From: Vigna angularis | Taxonomy: Eukaryota; Streptophyta; Magnoliopsida; Fabales; Fabaceae | Assembly (NCBI RefSeq): GCF_016808095.1 | Contig: NC_068972.1 | Coordinates: 20,824,289 to 20,888,288 of the forward strand | Length of the DNA: 64,000 bases | Direction of reading: 5' to 3' | Part shown: piece after piece, positions 13,726 through 26,625 of the stretch | How positions within the stretch are numbered: the first letter of the stretch is position 1 | Layout: each line of letters starts with the position of its first letter | Made by a program: the position numbers and the translations under genes | The notes under the pieces: generated by a model | The model's input: only the letters and a program-made list of their open reading frames with translations | Database searches by the model: none | What the model was told of the DNA's origin: nothing

Positions 13726-15354
13726 TATGTTGATGAGCGGTCACGGGAGGTTATGCACTTATGATGACTTCTACTTCCTCTTACAAATACACTTCCAAAA
13801 TACTCCATACCATCCACAAGGTTAGTCCTCAACACTATGTCCAAAACTGGCACATAGACCAGGACCTCCTGCCCCCCTCACCACATAATTCATCCTTATC
13901 TACTTGAGACTAGATGATTATTAGAGTATCAGGATAACCTCCAACTACAGGACCCTCAACATCAACATATACACAAATACCATATCATTACTGAATCTCT
14001 CCACGAGACTCATACCATGCTCATATTCCTCAACTCACATTATACCCTTACAAAATCTCCCCATAATACTCATATCATGTTCAGATGCATAAATTCAAAT
14101 CCAATAAAATTCAATCATCGAAGAAATCATACAAAAATGAATATATCACAAAATAAATTAACAATACTAAAATATCACCATAAATGGTCACCGGAGAAGA
14201 ATCAAATGTTTGACGAATCAAACTCACCATAAACGCTAGTACATATGATTAGTCACAACTTACTGGATTTGACCAGGACTGCTCTATGATCAGGGATGTA
14301 CCAACTCCGGTTTTTAAGATTCCTCTATCCTACCATCACAATTATAATTCATAATTCCATATCTACCACAATAACATGAATTCATCAGAAATTTTCATTC
14401 CAACAAGATATATTGCACAATAATTTAACAGTACATAATATGTTCAACAAGATTTAAGTTAAAAACTTGTCGAGTAGACTTTCAGAAAAGAGAGGTGCGT
14501 CACAATGAACAACTTAAGTACAAAGTCTTTCCTTAGCCAAAGTGTTCCTCAACTAGTTTTAACAAATTTCTTATTTACAAATGCATAACAACAACATATA
14601 ATATTAACACAGAAATTCAATATAGATAGATATATAACAAGCACTTATGTTTTTCATTAACAGTATTCACACATAATTTCAAGACATGAATAATAATAAA
14701 ACAATACTAAATCATAATATAAGAGCTTAGAAAGGTTAGCTCTCCTACCTCTATTCCAGACTTAATTTCTTGCTCAGAATTTGTTTCCCCGAAAACCCTT
14801 CAGAACCTCTATTCTTCTTGCAACTAAAAATTTCTTCCTAACTCTTTCTTCTCTCTATTTCTCAAGCTTTCTCACTTGATTCTTCCTCTCTTTGTGCAGA
14901 ATAGCCTCCCCTATTATTTTAATATTATTTTATTATATTAATATTTTAATCACCACTTGACATATTGGATCCCTCAATAATGCCTTCAAACTTGGAGTGC
15001 TTTATCCACTATCAATATTTTATTTTATTTTTTTATTTTTTTTTAGAAAAAGGTAGAAAAGAGTTTGAACCCATGTTTTTGAAATCCCCACAATTTTCTA
15101 CCATTTAAGCTACCAAAATTTCTTATTTAGCTTTCTACATTTTATAAATTTATTATATTTTCCATTCACAAAGAAATTTATTACTACTAGTAATAAAATT
15201 GTTACTATTAAGGTAAATATGTTTCATGGGTCTTACAACCTCCAAACTCTTACTAACCTCTCTCATTCCTCTCAACCTTTTCTCTTTCATCTTCCTCACT
15301 CCAACATTTTCTCTGTCATGCTATGGTAGCCTGAACTAAAAAAATCAGAAACAC

Positions 15355-15715
15355 TGGCTATTAAACAATTTCTTACAAAAAAATGATTTTATAATGAGTT
15401 TTCATTTTATAATTTTTGTCTTATCTAATTTTTACAAGCATAATGACATATGAAAAAATTGGTAATTGGCTTCGAAAAAAATCAGAAATAACAATTTCTT
15501 ACAAAAAAATGGTTTTATAATGAGTTTTCATTTTATAATTTTATCTAATTTTCACAAGCATAATGACATCAAAGGAATTGGTAATTGGCTTGGAAAAAAT
15601 CAGAAACACTCGTTGTTAAACAATTTCTTACAAAATATGAGTTTTTAATGAGTTTTCATTTTATAATTTTTGTCTATCTAATTTTCACAAGCATAATGAC
15701 ATCCGAAGGAATTGG
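15355..15715 (+). repeat. Three tandem copies of a roughly 120-bp segment
   Basis: Each copy carries CAATTTCTTACAAAA, then GAGTTTTCATTTTATAATTT and GCATAATGACAT, then GGAATTGGTAATTGGC or a close variant. Copies begin near 15365, 15490 and 15628. They lie just upstream of the exon-like segment, where an intron would be, so they may be amplified intron sequence of the captured gene piece. Confidence 0.8.
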
Positions 15716-15741
15716 TAATTGGCCTGGAGGGTTTTTTTTAG

Positions 15742-15862
15742 AGATGATGATTCAATAGATGATGAAATTGAAAAGATTTTGAATGAACCTTTGCCTGAAG
15801 GTGAATATGCCAATGACTCAACTCTTTACAAAGGCAAATTGTGTAAGGACAAGTGTTTCTGA
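15742..15862 (+). pseudogene. Captured exon-like fragment in MULE copy F3
   Basis: A run of T ending in TAG at 15731-15741 looks like a splice acceptor. It is followed by about 40 codons in one frame that read as an acidic, non-repetitive peptide containing DDDSIDDEIEKILNEPLPEG. The frame then runs into the element's own right arm and stops (TGA) near 15860. Neither F1 nor F2 has this piece, so it was probably captured by this copy from a cellular gene. I do not recognise the source gene. It has no start codon and no complete domain, so it is a fragment, not a gene. Confidence 0.45.
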
Positions 15863-16086
15863 TTTTTTCACTTGGGGCTACACTAAGGATGACAAAGAAA
15901 ATGTTAGAGTGAGTGAGATTGAAAGAGAAATGGTTGAGAGAAACGAGAGAGGTGAGCAAGGGTTTGAGGGGTTTCTTGTTTTTTTTTTTAATTTTGAGAA
16001 TATAATTATTCAAATACTCTTAGACCTTAATACTTAGAATCCATATGAGAGGATATTTTTGTTTAGTAAAATCCGGTACACATTAA

Positions 16087-17072
16087 TCCCATATATATAT
16101 ATAACTTAGTAAAAGCACATGCACATAATTTACATAATTGTGTTAGAAAAGTATTAAAAAACTATTAAAATTATACAATTTAAAATATATAATTTATTAA
16201 GAATGATATTTAATAAAATTTATATAGTAGTTAGTTTATATAAACAAGTTATATACTTTATTTTAGAGAAGAAAGAAATTGTTCAATTACTCATTTTATT
16301 AAGTAAAACATTTATTTATTTATTAAATGATAAATTTCTTAATTAAAAGATAACATGACAATAAATTATAGAAAGATGTAACTTCTTTGTATAACGACGA
16401 TATAAATAAATGGATATATAAATAAAACTAAGTTTGTTGGACGTAATTAATTTTTTCCTTAGCAAAACAAATGATATTTTTTAACCTAATGTATTTGTTT
16501 TATTTAAATTAGAGAAAATACATGTGCTATGTGCATGTATAATTAGTTTTTTTTAATAATAAGATTTTTTTTAATTTTATTATAAATATAACTAATTTTT
16601 TTAATTTTATTATACACATTTTTAATTTATTTTATAAGTAGTTTTATAATTAAAAAAATAATTAAATTTAAAATAATGGTCAAATAAAAATTGGTTAATT
16701 TAAAAAAAAAACAATTACTTAAAGGGTAAAACTAATAAAAAAAATTATTTTAGTTTAAAGAAACTTTTATTTAAAGACTAAAATTGGAAAATAAATGTAG
16801 ATGCCAAAAAGGAAAATCACCTTTATATAGATAGATGTATAAATAATTAATTAATATCATTTAATAGCATAAACGATAATATAATATAATAAAAATGTTA
16901 TTGTCATTAAAATGTTGATAAATAATTCATTTAATTTTACATTTATTGTTTTAATTAGAATTACCAATTTATCTATATGTTCATATGTAAGTTTCGATTA
17001 TGGATCGATACGAGTATCTATATATATATATATCTACCTTATTCGTATAAATTATTAAAATAGTTTTACTTT

Positions 17073-17118
<46 letters not shown>

Positions 17119-17121
17119 GTA
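16087..17121. other. AT-rich sequence, no gene recognised
   Basis: Very AT-rich, ending in a (TA)n(TATG)n tract at about 17079-17121. No element ends were identified. Confidence 0.5.
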
Positions 17122-17909
17122 TGGTAGATTATCTGAACCAACGATCGTCCACTTGTTAAGAGGAACGATCGTTTAGATTTAACTGAAACGATCGATTAAT
17201 AACTCAGGCGACCGCTGATGATAGACAGCGTACGGTCGCCCTTAACCGATCGTCCACCTATTAAAAGGACCTTAACCGATCGTTCACTTACTGAGAGGAA
17301 CGATCGTTTAAGAACATCCTAGGATTGGTCTCCGCTACCACTGACGTCAACCGTCGTAAGCGGTCGTTATTTAACGATCGTCTGTTGATTGAACTAGAAA
17401 GCGGTTGTCGGATAACCGTCGTAAGCGATCGTTATATAACAATCGTCTGTTGATTGATCTAAAGGGCGGTCGGTCCGACATCTTAATCCTGAGAGAGCGG
17501 TTGTTGGATGTATCCGGTTATAAAGCCGCAAATTACGGAGTCAACTGACCCAGTATCTAGCACGACTTAACGGTTATAATCTCCAGGACCAGATTCTCAA
17601 CCAACCGGAATTTAAGGTAAACGGTTCATTATTACTAGGATAAATATGCGAACTAAAGGAGAAAAAAGGTACGTTTTTCCCCTAGAGAGAAAATTAAGAA
17701 AGAAAGTAATATCTTCTTCTTCTAGTGAACTGAAGATAGTTAGATTGATCCTTTTTCTGACTTGAGCGTCGGAGTGCCTTCACAGGTACCCAACCCATCT
17801 TCTTTTAAAGAACTTTCTATAGGAAGGAGACGCGACGACCATAGTATCAGGGGAAGGAGCGGAGGTGATTCATTACGTACGTATCTCGGCCTACACAATT
17901 CTACTGAAA

Positions 17910-17911
<2 letters not shown>
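17122..17911 (+). mobile_element. CGATCG-rich LTR, probably solo
   Basis: The segment contrasts with its AT-rich surroundings. It contains at least seven CGATCG palindromes at 17140-17435, mostly as ACGATCGTT or CCGATCGTC. Further on is a promoter-like GATAAATATG (about 17639), and near 17765 the phrase GCGTCGGAGTGCCTTCACAG. I recall that phrase from U5 regions of plant Ty3/gypsy Tat-type LTRs (recollection, not checked). TA tracts lie on both sides, so no target duplication can be read. The ends (TGGTAG and GAAACA) are tentative. The 65-residue frame at 17762-17959 runs into the TA tract and is not a gene. Confidence 0.5.
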
Positions 17912-17947
<36 letters not shown>

Positions 17948-19122
17948 TATCTTTTTTAATTATTTGACTTATTATGAAATCAATTCATATATTTTAAATA
18001 TTTTTTTCTATTAAAAGTATTTGTGCAATATGTTAATATGTTCAAATGATCTATGTAAATTAAATATTTGATATATTTTATATTAATACTCATTTTAAAT
18101 ACTTTTATTTGTTGTTTATTTTTTTGACATAAGAATGTTTAACTCTCAATTTAAGTGTTCATTAACATAAATTTTTCATTTGCTAAGTAATATAAAAAAA
18201 AATTATCTTCTTTATTCTCGTATTCTTAATTTTTTATTATTTTTTACTTCTTTTTAATATTTTTATTTGTGTTTATTTTTATCATGTAGAATTCTATTTT
18301 TATATAATAATTTTTATTTTCTAACTCATTATCATAAATGTAATTTTACCACTTAAATTTTATAAAACAAATTCATTTACTATAAAATAATTATTTAATA
18401 TCATTTTCATGAATTTGTTTACCAATATCCAATATATATTGGGGTTCAAAAGATGAAAAATCTATACTAAATTTTAATTATTATTAGTTTAAATTTTGCT
18501 TTTTGTGTTATTCATTCAAGTGATGTATTATTTAATCCTTAAACTTGGAAACGAAATTGAAATTTGTCCTTGTCTTTGATACATTTTAGTTTTGAAACTT
18601 TAAAAATAAATAGATATAATCATTTTAATTCAATAACAGTAATTTTTTGGGACTTGTTAAACTAGTTTCCAATTAACATTAAAGTGGAAACATGTCAGAC
18701 TCAAATATCAGTCTGAAACATGTTTTACATTTAAAAAAATGTAACTTACTTTGATTGGAAGGACTATATTCATTCATTTTTTAAATTTGGGGACCATTTA
18801 AAGAATGAGAATATAGAGACATTCAAAATATTTTTAAATTTTATGAACTTTGTTTTATTAACGTTTGCAAATTTAATAAATGTTTTGACTCATGAAATTT
18901 TATTTGGTTCATTAATTTGAAATGTATACCATTGTAACTTCTTTCTAAATATTTAATATTGAAAAAAAGTGAGAACATGTCCTTTTATTTTGAATATTTG
19001 ATAATATTACGTTTGCTTTGCAATTTTTTTTATTATTTTATGAAAATTAATTAATTGACAGTGAAACACTAAAAAACAAGTATGAGTAGAGGCACAAATA
19101 CGAGGATATACTTGTTATTTGA
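17912..19122. other. TA tract then AT-rich sequence without a gene
   Basis: A (TA)n tract (about 17914-17940) is followed by 1.1 kb of AT-rich DNA with no frame or element end that I can support. Confidence 0.5.
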
Positions 19123-19250
19123 TAGGGATGAGAATGAGATAAAAAATTCATACTTGTTGGGTTTGGATATCGGGATGAAGATGAATTTTTTCTTTAGGGA
19201 TGAGTATGAGATAGCGAGACTCATCCCCACCCAGCCCGTTGTCATCCCTA
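19123..19250. mobile_element. Small 'TAGGGATGA' MITE remnant
   Basis: The ends form an inverted repeat: TAGGGATGAGAATG on the left and TAGGGATGACAACGGG read inward from the right. This resembles hAT-type MITE termini and the element at 34325-34840. The flanking 8 bp do not match, so the call is weak. A 68-residue frame over it (19082-19288) is not a gene. Confidence 0.4.
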
Positions 19251-19494
19251 ATTTCAGTCTATTTTTAATAAATTTTCATTTTTATTGACACACCATATAT
19301 GACTAATAAGCTTTCACGGCAAAAGTGAGTTTGATACCATTACAATGTTTTAAACTCCTAATTTTTTTTATAGTTGAATGAATATTTAAAATATTCTAAA
19401 TTAAAAATTAATTTTCAAATATTTTACATAAATTGATTCTTACTTAATTTTTCCCATCTCCAGTTTAATAAGAAAGTTAGGGTTCAACAAAACT

Positions 19495-19830
19495 TCTCAA
19501 ACTTGACTAGATTGAGGTTGGATTCAGCTAAACCTAACATTGTCTGATATGGATTCAAACTTGGTTAATCCTATCTCAACCTGAATTGGCATGACATTAT
19601 TTAAACTTGGTTTGACATCGGTCTAATGTGGGTCTAACTTAACTTAGTTCGAGGTGGGTTTGACATAGCTCAAACAAAGGTATGCCCAACTCGACTTAGC
19701 ATAAGGTGAACTTAACTCGATCAAAGATGGATTAACTTGACTCAACTTGAGATGAACTAGGCTCGCTTTAGTTTAATGCTGGTCTAACATGACTTGACTA
19801 AAGATATCCCTAAGATGACTCGATTAAAGG
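19495..19830 (+). repeat. Degenerate tandem repeat of roughly 20-30 bp
   Basis: Phrases such as ACTTGACT, CTCAACTTGAGAT, GGTCTAACATGA and GATTCAAACTTGG recur with irregular spacing. The repeat is old and no consensus unit can be fixed by eye. Confidence 0.5.
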
Positions 19831-20987
19831 TGTGAAATTAAATTAAATTTAAAATCAATGATACTTAAATTGAATTTATAAAATTTTATTTTTCTTGTAA
19901 ATTATTATTTGTAGAATAGATAATATTATTTCCTTCTATTCAATATTTACAAATTGAATAATATTATTTCTTTTATAGTATTATTTAGTAAGGTGTTCTA
20001 TTTTTTAACTTATGTTTAATTAAATAAGTTTAAGAAAATAGTTATAATCCTTTTACTTCATTAAACTTTTTATACTATTTTTAGTTTAAAGTTTATTAAA
20101 TAGCTTTAAGGCCATTGTTTATGTATTTAAATATTTTCATTTAAAGTTTATTAAATGAAGTTTACTTCCAAACTTCATTTAAAGTTATAATAAAAAGTAT
20201 ATAATGTGGTGTATATATATATATATATAATTAATGGTATCAAAATAATTTCTAGATATAAGGCGTTGCCATTATTTGTGACATGTCTCACAAGAATATG
20301 TATAATTTTTTTGTTAGTATGACCTACTCTATGTTCTATTCGGTGTTCTAAGTAGGAATATGTTATTACCTTTTATGAAACTAGTATACTAGTTTTACAT
20401 AATAATGAATGCGAGATCAAGTAGTACAAATGTTGACATTTTAGCGTGAAGGATACAAAGACATGAATACATAATCAAGACATTAAGCCTATATAATAAG
20501 AGGATTTGTCTATTTTCAACAAGTATAATTTATAAAGGATAAATGTTAAGTTTAATCTTGAAATAGGTACATAAGAGATATGAAATATAGAAATAATTGT
20601 AATATCATGGGATGTCTTGTTAAGCATTTAGTAGTATTGACTACATACTCTATGACAAGGGAGAACATTTACTGTTTGATAAGTGTCTAATTTATTTGAT
20701 TTGATATATTATTTTACATTTAAAAGGCATGAATTTGACGTATTTTTACGTAAATCAAATCCCTTTAGTTTAGAAATATAGAATTTGGTATTAGAAAACT
20801 AATTTAGTGTGATTTTAATGAATTTTTGACGAAAATACAACACTTTTTTGGAAGAATAATTTATGTTAGCGGTTGAAAAGTAGTTAAGAAAAGTTCCAAT
20901 TTTGTCTTCATATTTAAGTAACAAGGCGAGACGTTGTAATAAGTCCATGACAACGGAGGACCTTCCAAGGAGAGTGACTAAAACCAT
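19831..20987. other. AT-rich sequence without a supported gene
   Basis: No domain is seen in the 62-residue frame at 20799-20987. A short TA tract lies at 20211-20229. Confidence 0.45.
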
Positions 20988-22300
20988 GACCAGAAGAGAG
21001 ACCTCTAACCCTTATTTTTTATCTTTATTTTCCATTTCATTATGTTGACTTTCCCTAAATTGACTTATATTAACTTGACTTTGATTGACTTGACTTTAGT
21101 TGACCTTATTTAACTTGAGTTAACATGTTGACTCTTTTGGTTTGTTTTGTAGGATAAGCTTATGCCAAACTTGGAGGAGGATAACATTACTTGGAGTCAA
21201 GGAGAACCTCACCCTTGGGACCACACAAGGAATGAACATATGAGGAGAGTGGAGAGCTCAAAGTTAACCTTCTAGAATGAAGTTCAATAGGCGCACCATA
21301 TGGAAAAGCTTGGAGGCCAAGCTAGGTCTTCTCACATTTTCAAGACTCCTCATTTTGACCTAGCTTCTAGAAACAAAATTTTGTATTATTGCACCTTTGG
21401 CCTTTACTTTCTATTTTTGCAAGGAGGTATGTTTCCAAACTTATAAAATGGGCTCTCCTAGACTATTGTAAAGGTTGAATATTTTTTAGTAAAATTACTA
21501 TATGTACCACTTTTGTGAGAGTGCTCTCGTTGTGCATGTATTTCTATCTAGCCTTATCTTGAGACTAGAGATCAAGTGGTGACATCCTTAATTGTCTTGG
21601 GTTTGTGAGCCTTTGTGTCCCCATAAGTGGCGTGCTACCCTTGCATCCCTATCCCTTTCCATCTTTTCTTCTAATTTTTGTGCTCTTCAATTCAATTATT
21701 ATGCTTGGTTTTGTGTTCTTATTTTAGTTTCCTTTAACTCTTCAGCTTTTCTAGAGCCTTGAAAATGAACTTTCACATCTAGATAACCTTGGTCATCATA
21801 ATGTCCTAATGGGCATCTTCGTTGAGCTTTCTTAAGTATCATAACACCATATTTGCTAAATTCTAAAATGGGTATCTATCACATTGAGCCATGAAAGAAA
21901 ACCTCAACAAGAAGTAAACCTAAATGGATCAAATATGTAGAGCTTGAGCACCATGACAAAGTGTTGAATCCAATGAAAACAATCCCATATAGGAAACCTC
22001 GTGGCTTAACACCAAAGTAGAGGCTTAAGTCACAAGAAAACCCTGGATAGGAGAAAACCTTTATTGAGAGATATAGTGTTGGAGCTGAGCTTTATTTTTA
22101 TTTCTATAAAAATATAGTGTTGTCTTATTTTAGAGAGCTTCTTGATAGACCTTTTTCTTAGAAATTTCTTCTCTGTTTCATTGTAACATTTTTAGAGAAT
22201 CATGAGAGAGGAACAACAACTCCATATGATGTCAAACTCTCTTATATTGAGGTTCGATGTAGCCTTTTCTAATTCTATGTATTGCTATTGATTTATATAT
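20988..22300 (+). mobile_element. Probable retrotransposon remnant
   Basis: The sequence is less AT-rich than its flanks. It contains a cluster of TTGACT/TTGACC words (21043-21135), a CTTATAAAATGGGC stretch (about 21440) that looks like a TATA region, and a long non-coding leader-like part. The base composition and arrangement look like an LTR with a promoter, similar to LTRs I recall from legumes, but I could place no ends or coding domain. Confidence 0.3.
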
Positions 22301-24307
22301 ATAACTATGCTTTCATTAAGTGTTAATGATTTAATTTATGCTTGAATATTGGATAAACTGATCAATCATCTTATTTAATTGGTTTATATTGATTTCTGTA
22401 ACTAATCTTAAATCTAAGGTCAAATCAAATCATCTAATGCGTTTAAATGCTGAGAATAAACAAGAATGCTTTAGTTTGGTCAAGTCTTTCACTTAAAAGC
22501 AAGGGTTCATTCATTAGAGGTTGATGGATCAACACTGTGATTGAAGTCCTTAGATTTCTAGGTTCAAGAAATTGATTTAGGATGAGCAGTATATTGGATA
22601 ACTGCATTACTAATATTGAATAAATGGTAGTGTATGGGAAGAAGATAGGTGAAGTTAAATCTTAATACGCTTATATACATTAGTTGTTTTAATCTTTTGT
22701 TACTAAATTTTTCTAATAGATTTAATCAAATACCGTTTTATTGAAAGTTTTGTTGCATTAGACAAATTAGAATTGCTTAAAATTTTGAACAAGTTCCTAT
22801 AAATATGACACTTGGTTTTTTGTTACAAGTGACTAAATATACTTGTTGAAAGACATAAAAAAGACACGAAACCCATGTTAGCATTTTTTTAAGAATTAGG
22901 GCAATACAATTAAATATTAAAATATAGGGAATAACTATTAAAGAACTGGGAGTTCCTTTTACATTTGGAGTCTTTCAACAAAAAATAAAATAGCACTAGA
23001 TAACATATAGTGATGCTTTGAGCACACCTCGACAAAATATATTTTGAAACCTTGTCATTTTTAAAAAAGTAAGAGAAGAATGAAACGAGTAAACAATATT
23101 TAGTGATAGATTTGATTACTCTGAAAAATCACCATTAATATTTATATTTAAATACTTGAAGTTTACCATTCACTAAATTTTGCCTTAATCATGGTACTTT
23201 TTATCGTTATCATCTATCATTGAAACTTTTTGCTTTGTAAATAATTAATACTTTTCTACAACAAGATATGCTATGCATTGACAGAGTTGTGAGGGCGCTT
23301 ACTCAAAAGTTAGTTAAAATGATTTTTCATCCTCCAACTAGAACTCCTTAGAACAATTGTTTAAGTTATTTTGTTAATTTTTTTACAAAATTATATTTGC
23401 TATAACATGAACAACATACTAAATTTTATAAATAATTTGCTATAACATGAACAACATACTTTAATTTAAGACTAGGAAACAGTATTTTTAAGGAATAAGA
23501 TTTCGATCATTCATCAATTATCAGAGTGATACCACAAAAACGTGGTAGACAAGATTTTTGAAGGATTATAATTTTAAAATCTTACCATTGTAGGTGATTG
23601 TTGTAATGAATACATTGATTGATAAAAAAAAATCCCGATATATTTTAGCCATGGAGGTAACTAAATAGTAATGGATATAAATCTTCTAAAATTTAAATTT
23701 ATCAGTGGAAGTATGACGTAAGAGATTGTAATTGGAAACCTAAGAAATTATTTATTCTTACATGAACTAGAAAGATGCAACAAACAAAGATACCAATATT
23801 AGTACGTAAGAAGATAAAAGTAAATATATGGAATTTCATTTGACACAAGTAGGATTATCAAATCTAGAAATAAAATATGCATTCATCAAAAGAAATAATA
23901 TAAGTAATATTAAAGGAAATACAAATAAATAAGTTAAGTTTTCATATAAACTTACTAAAGATACTTAATCTTTGAAAGAATTTTTGGTGCTAAGATATGT
24001 AGACGAACATAGAAACATGAAAAAAAAAAGGAGACATGGACTCCTTTCTTTTCTTGTACACTACTAGCGAATTTTGGAAACAAAATAACATTTGATTCGA
24101 TTTAGAAACTGAGTTTTCTACATCAAATTCCCAGTCATATTTTAAAATTTTTGAATTCAATTAACACATAATTATTTTTTTATAATTAAATATAAATTCT
24201 TAATTTTATTATTTGAAACTTAGTATTCAATTTTATGACAATGAAATGTTATTTTACCTTTATACAAGGAAATATTTATTTAACTTATACGTTACTTATA
24301 TTATATA
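22301..24307. other. AT-rich intergenic DNA, no gene recognised
   Basis: No frame carries a recognisable domain. A 41-bp-spaced duplication of GCTATAACATGAACAACATA (about 23398 and 23439) is the only structure noticed. Confidence 0.45.
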
Positions 24308-26211
24308 GTTTTAATACCTATTTCGGTTTATATTTTTGTCTGATTTGTTCAAAATTATCATTGATTTTTTTGACATTCAAAGTGGTTTTAATTTTTTGTT
24401 CAATTTTGTCATTTTCTCTAATTGCCTAAAACGACAAACTATCTACGTGAGCCATCAGTGAATGATGTGGCTGCCACATCATCTCATCATCTTCCCAATA
24501 TCCTTGACTCTATCGTCGCCGTATCACCGGTCACAAAACTCTACCTCCCTGCCACTATGTCACCGCTGTAAGACCCATGAAAAATATTTATCTCAATAGT
24601 AACAATTTTATTACTAGTAGTAATAAATTTCTTTGTAAATGAAAAATATAATAAGTTTATAAAATGTGGAAAGCTAAATAAGAAATTTTGGTAGCTTAAA
24701 TGGTAGAAAATTGTGGGGATTTTAAGAACATGGGTTCAAACACTCTTTTACCTTTTTCTAAAAAAAAAAGAAAAAAAAATTAAAAAAAAAACTAAAATAT
24801 TGATAGTGGAATAAGCACTTAGATTTTAAGGCATTATTGAGGAATCCATTATGTAAGTGGTGATTTTAAGGCATTATTGAGGAATCTATTATGTAAGTGG
24901 TGATTAAGATATTAATATAATAAAATAATAAATAATATTAAAAAATTGAAATAGCCATGAGAGGGGAGACTATTTTGCACAAAGAGAGGAAGAATCAAGT
25001 GAGAAACCTTGAGAAATAGAGAAGAAAGAGTTAGGAAGAAATTTTTAGTTACAAGAAGAGTAGAGGCTCTGAAGGGTTTTCGGGGAAACAAATTCGGAGC
25101 AAGAGAAGTCTGGAATAGAGGTAGGGGAGCTAACCTTTCTAAGCTTTTATATTATGATTTAGTACTGTTTTATTACTATTCATGTCTTGAAATTCTGTGT
25201 GAATATTGTTAATGTTTACTGTATATCTATCTATATTGAATTTCTGTGTTAATATTATATGCTGTTGTTTTGAATCTGTAAATAAGAAATTTTTTAAAAC
25301 TAATTGAGGAACACTTTGGCTAAGGAAAGACTTGGTACTTAAGTTTTCCATTGTGACACACCTCTCTTTCCTGGAAGTCTACTCGACAAGTTTTTAACTT
25401 AAATCTTGTTGAACAGATTATGTACTGTTAAACTATTGTGCAATATATCTCGTTGGAATGAATTCATGTTATTGTGGTAGATACGAAATTATGAATTATA
25501 ATTGTGATGGTAGGATAGAGGAATCTTAAAAACCAGAGTTGGTACATCCCTTATCATAGAGCAGTCTTGGTCCAATCCAGTAAGTTGTGACTAGTCATAT
25601 GTACTGGCGTTTATGGTGAGTTTGATTCGTCAAACATTTGATTCTTCTCCGATGACCATTTATGATGATATTTTAGTATTGTTAATTTATTGTGTGATAT
25701 ATTCATTTTGTATGATTTCTGTGATGAGTGTAATTTATTATATTGGATTTGAATTTATGCATCTGAACATGATATGAGTATTATAGGGAGATTTCGTAAT
25801 GGCATAATATGAGTTGAGGAATGTGAGCATGGTATGAGTCTCGTGGAGAGATTATGTAATGATATGGTATTTTTGTATATGTTGATGTTGAGGGTCCTGA
25901 TGTTGGAGGTTATCCTGATACTCTAATAATCATCCAATCTCAAGTAGAGAAGGATGAATTATGTGGTGAGAGGGGCAGGAGGTCCTGGTCTATGTGCCGG
26001 TTTTGGACATAGTGTTGAGGACTAACCTTGTGAATGATATGGAGTATTTTGGAAGTGTATTTGTGAGAGGAAGTAGAAGGCATCACAAGTGCATAACCTC
26101 CTGTGACCGCTCATTAACATATCATTGGAATAAGTGTCTATTGGGTATTGTGGAAATGAGTGTCTATTGGGTATTGTGGGATGAGTGTCTATTAGTAATT
26201 GTGGTATTGTG

Positions 26212-26381
26212 GTATGAGTATCTATGATGCGATTGTTGTATAATGGTATGAGTATCTATGATGCGATTGTTGTATGATGGTATGAGTATCTATGATGCGA
26301 TTGTTGTATGATGGTATGAGTATCTATGATGCGATTGTTGTATGATGGTATGAGTATCTATGATGCGATTGTTGTATGATG
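26212..26381 (+). repeat. 34-bp tandem repeat, 5 units
   Basis: The unit begins GTATGAGTATCTATGATGCG and ends TGTATGATG. Copies start at 26212, 26246, 26280, 26314 and 26348 and are almost identical. Confidence 0.95.
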
Positions 26382-26625
26382 GTATGAGGGTGTCTGACAT
26401 AATTATTATATGAGGTTTGTTGAGTGTATCAAAGTAATGGATGAATATCTATGATGTGATTGTTGTATGATAGTATGAGAGTGTCTGACATAATTATTAT
26501 ATGAGGTTTGTTGAGTGTATCAAAGTAATGGATGAATATCTATGATGTGATTGTTGTATGATGGTATGAGGGTGTCTGACATAATTATTATATGAGGTTT
26601 GTTGAGTGTATCAAAGTAATTATGC
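26382..26625 (+). repeat. 91-bp tandem repeat, about 2.7 units
   Basis: Units start GTATGAGGGTGTCTGACATA at 26382, 26473 (one change) and 26564. Each ends with a degenerate version of the neighbouring 34-bp unit, so the larger repeat grew from the smaller array. Confidence 0.93.

Larger units (their letters stand above)
12987..15237 (-). mobile_element. Solo LTR, family 'TGTAACATCCC', copy 1
   Basis: The 2251-bp segment runs from TGTAACATCC to TTACA and is flanked by a perfect 5-bp duplication ACCTC (12982-12986 and 15238-15242), as expected of an LTR retrotransposon. No gag-pol region or second LTR is present, so it is a solo LTR. A homologous copy lies inverted at 24567-26997, and a more distant relative lies at 53235-56430. 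It contains a TA tract and a 25-bp minisatellite. LTRs starting TGTAACATCC are common in plant Ty3/gypsy elements; the lineage is not established here. Small frames at 13334-13531 and 14017-14232 are not genes. Confidence 0.85.
12827..16086. mobile_element. Mutator-like foldback MITE, copy F3, interrupted
   Basis: The left arm (AAGTTTGCTAACTTATTTTT, then the shared TTTAGTAGACAAAAATA phrase) is cut after 12986 by a solo LTR and resumes at 15238-15350 with the same CT-rich sequence as F1. The right arm runs about 15855-16086 and stops short of the terminal bases, so the right end is truncated. The interior (15355-15855) differs from F1 and F2. It holds three copies of a roughly 100-120-bp repeat and an exon-like open segment, so this copy resembles a Pack-MULE. 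Confidence 0.6.

Noticed and set aside
24059..24240. CACTACTAGCGAATTTT as a second CACTA-type end
   Set aside because: No inverted partner end or matching 3-bp duplication was found in the window.
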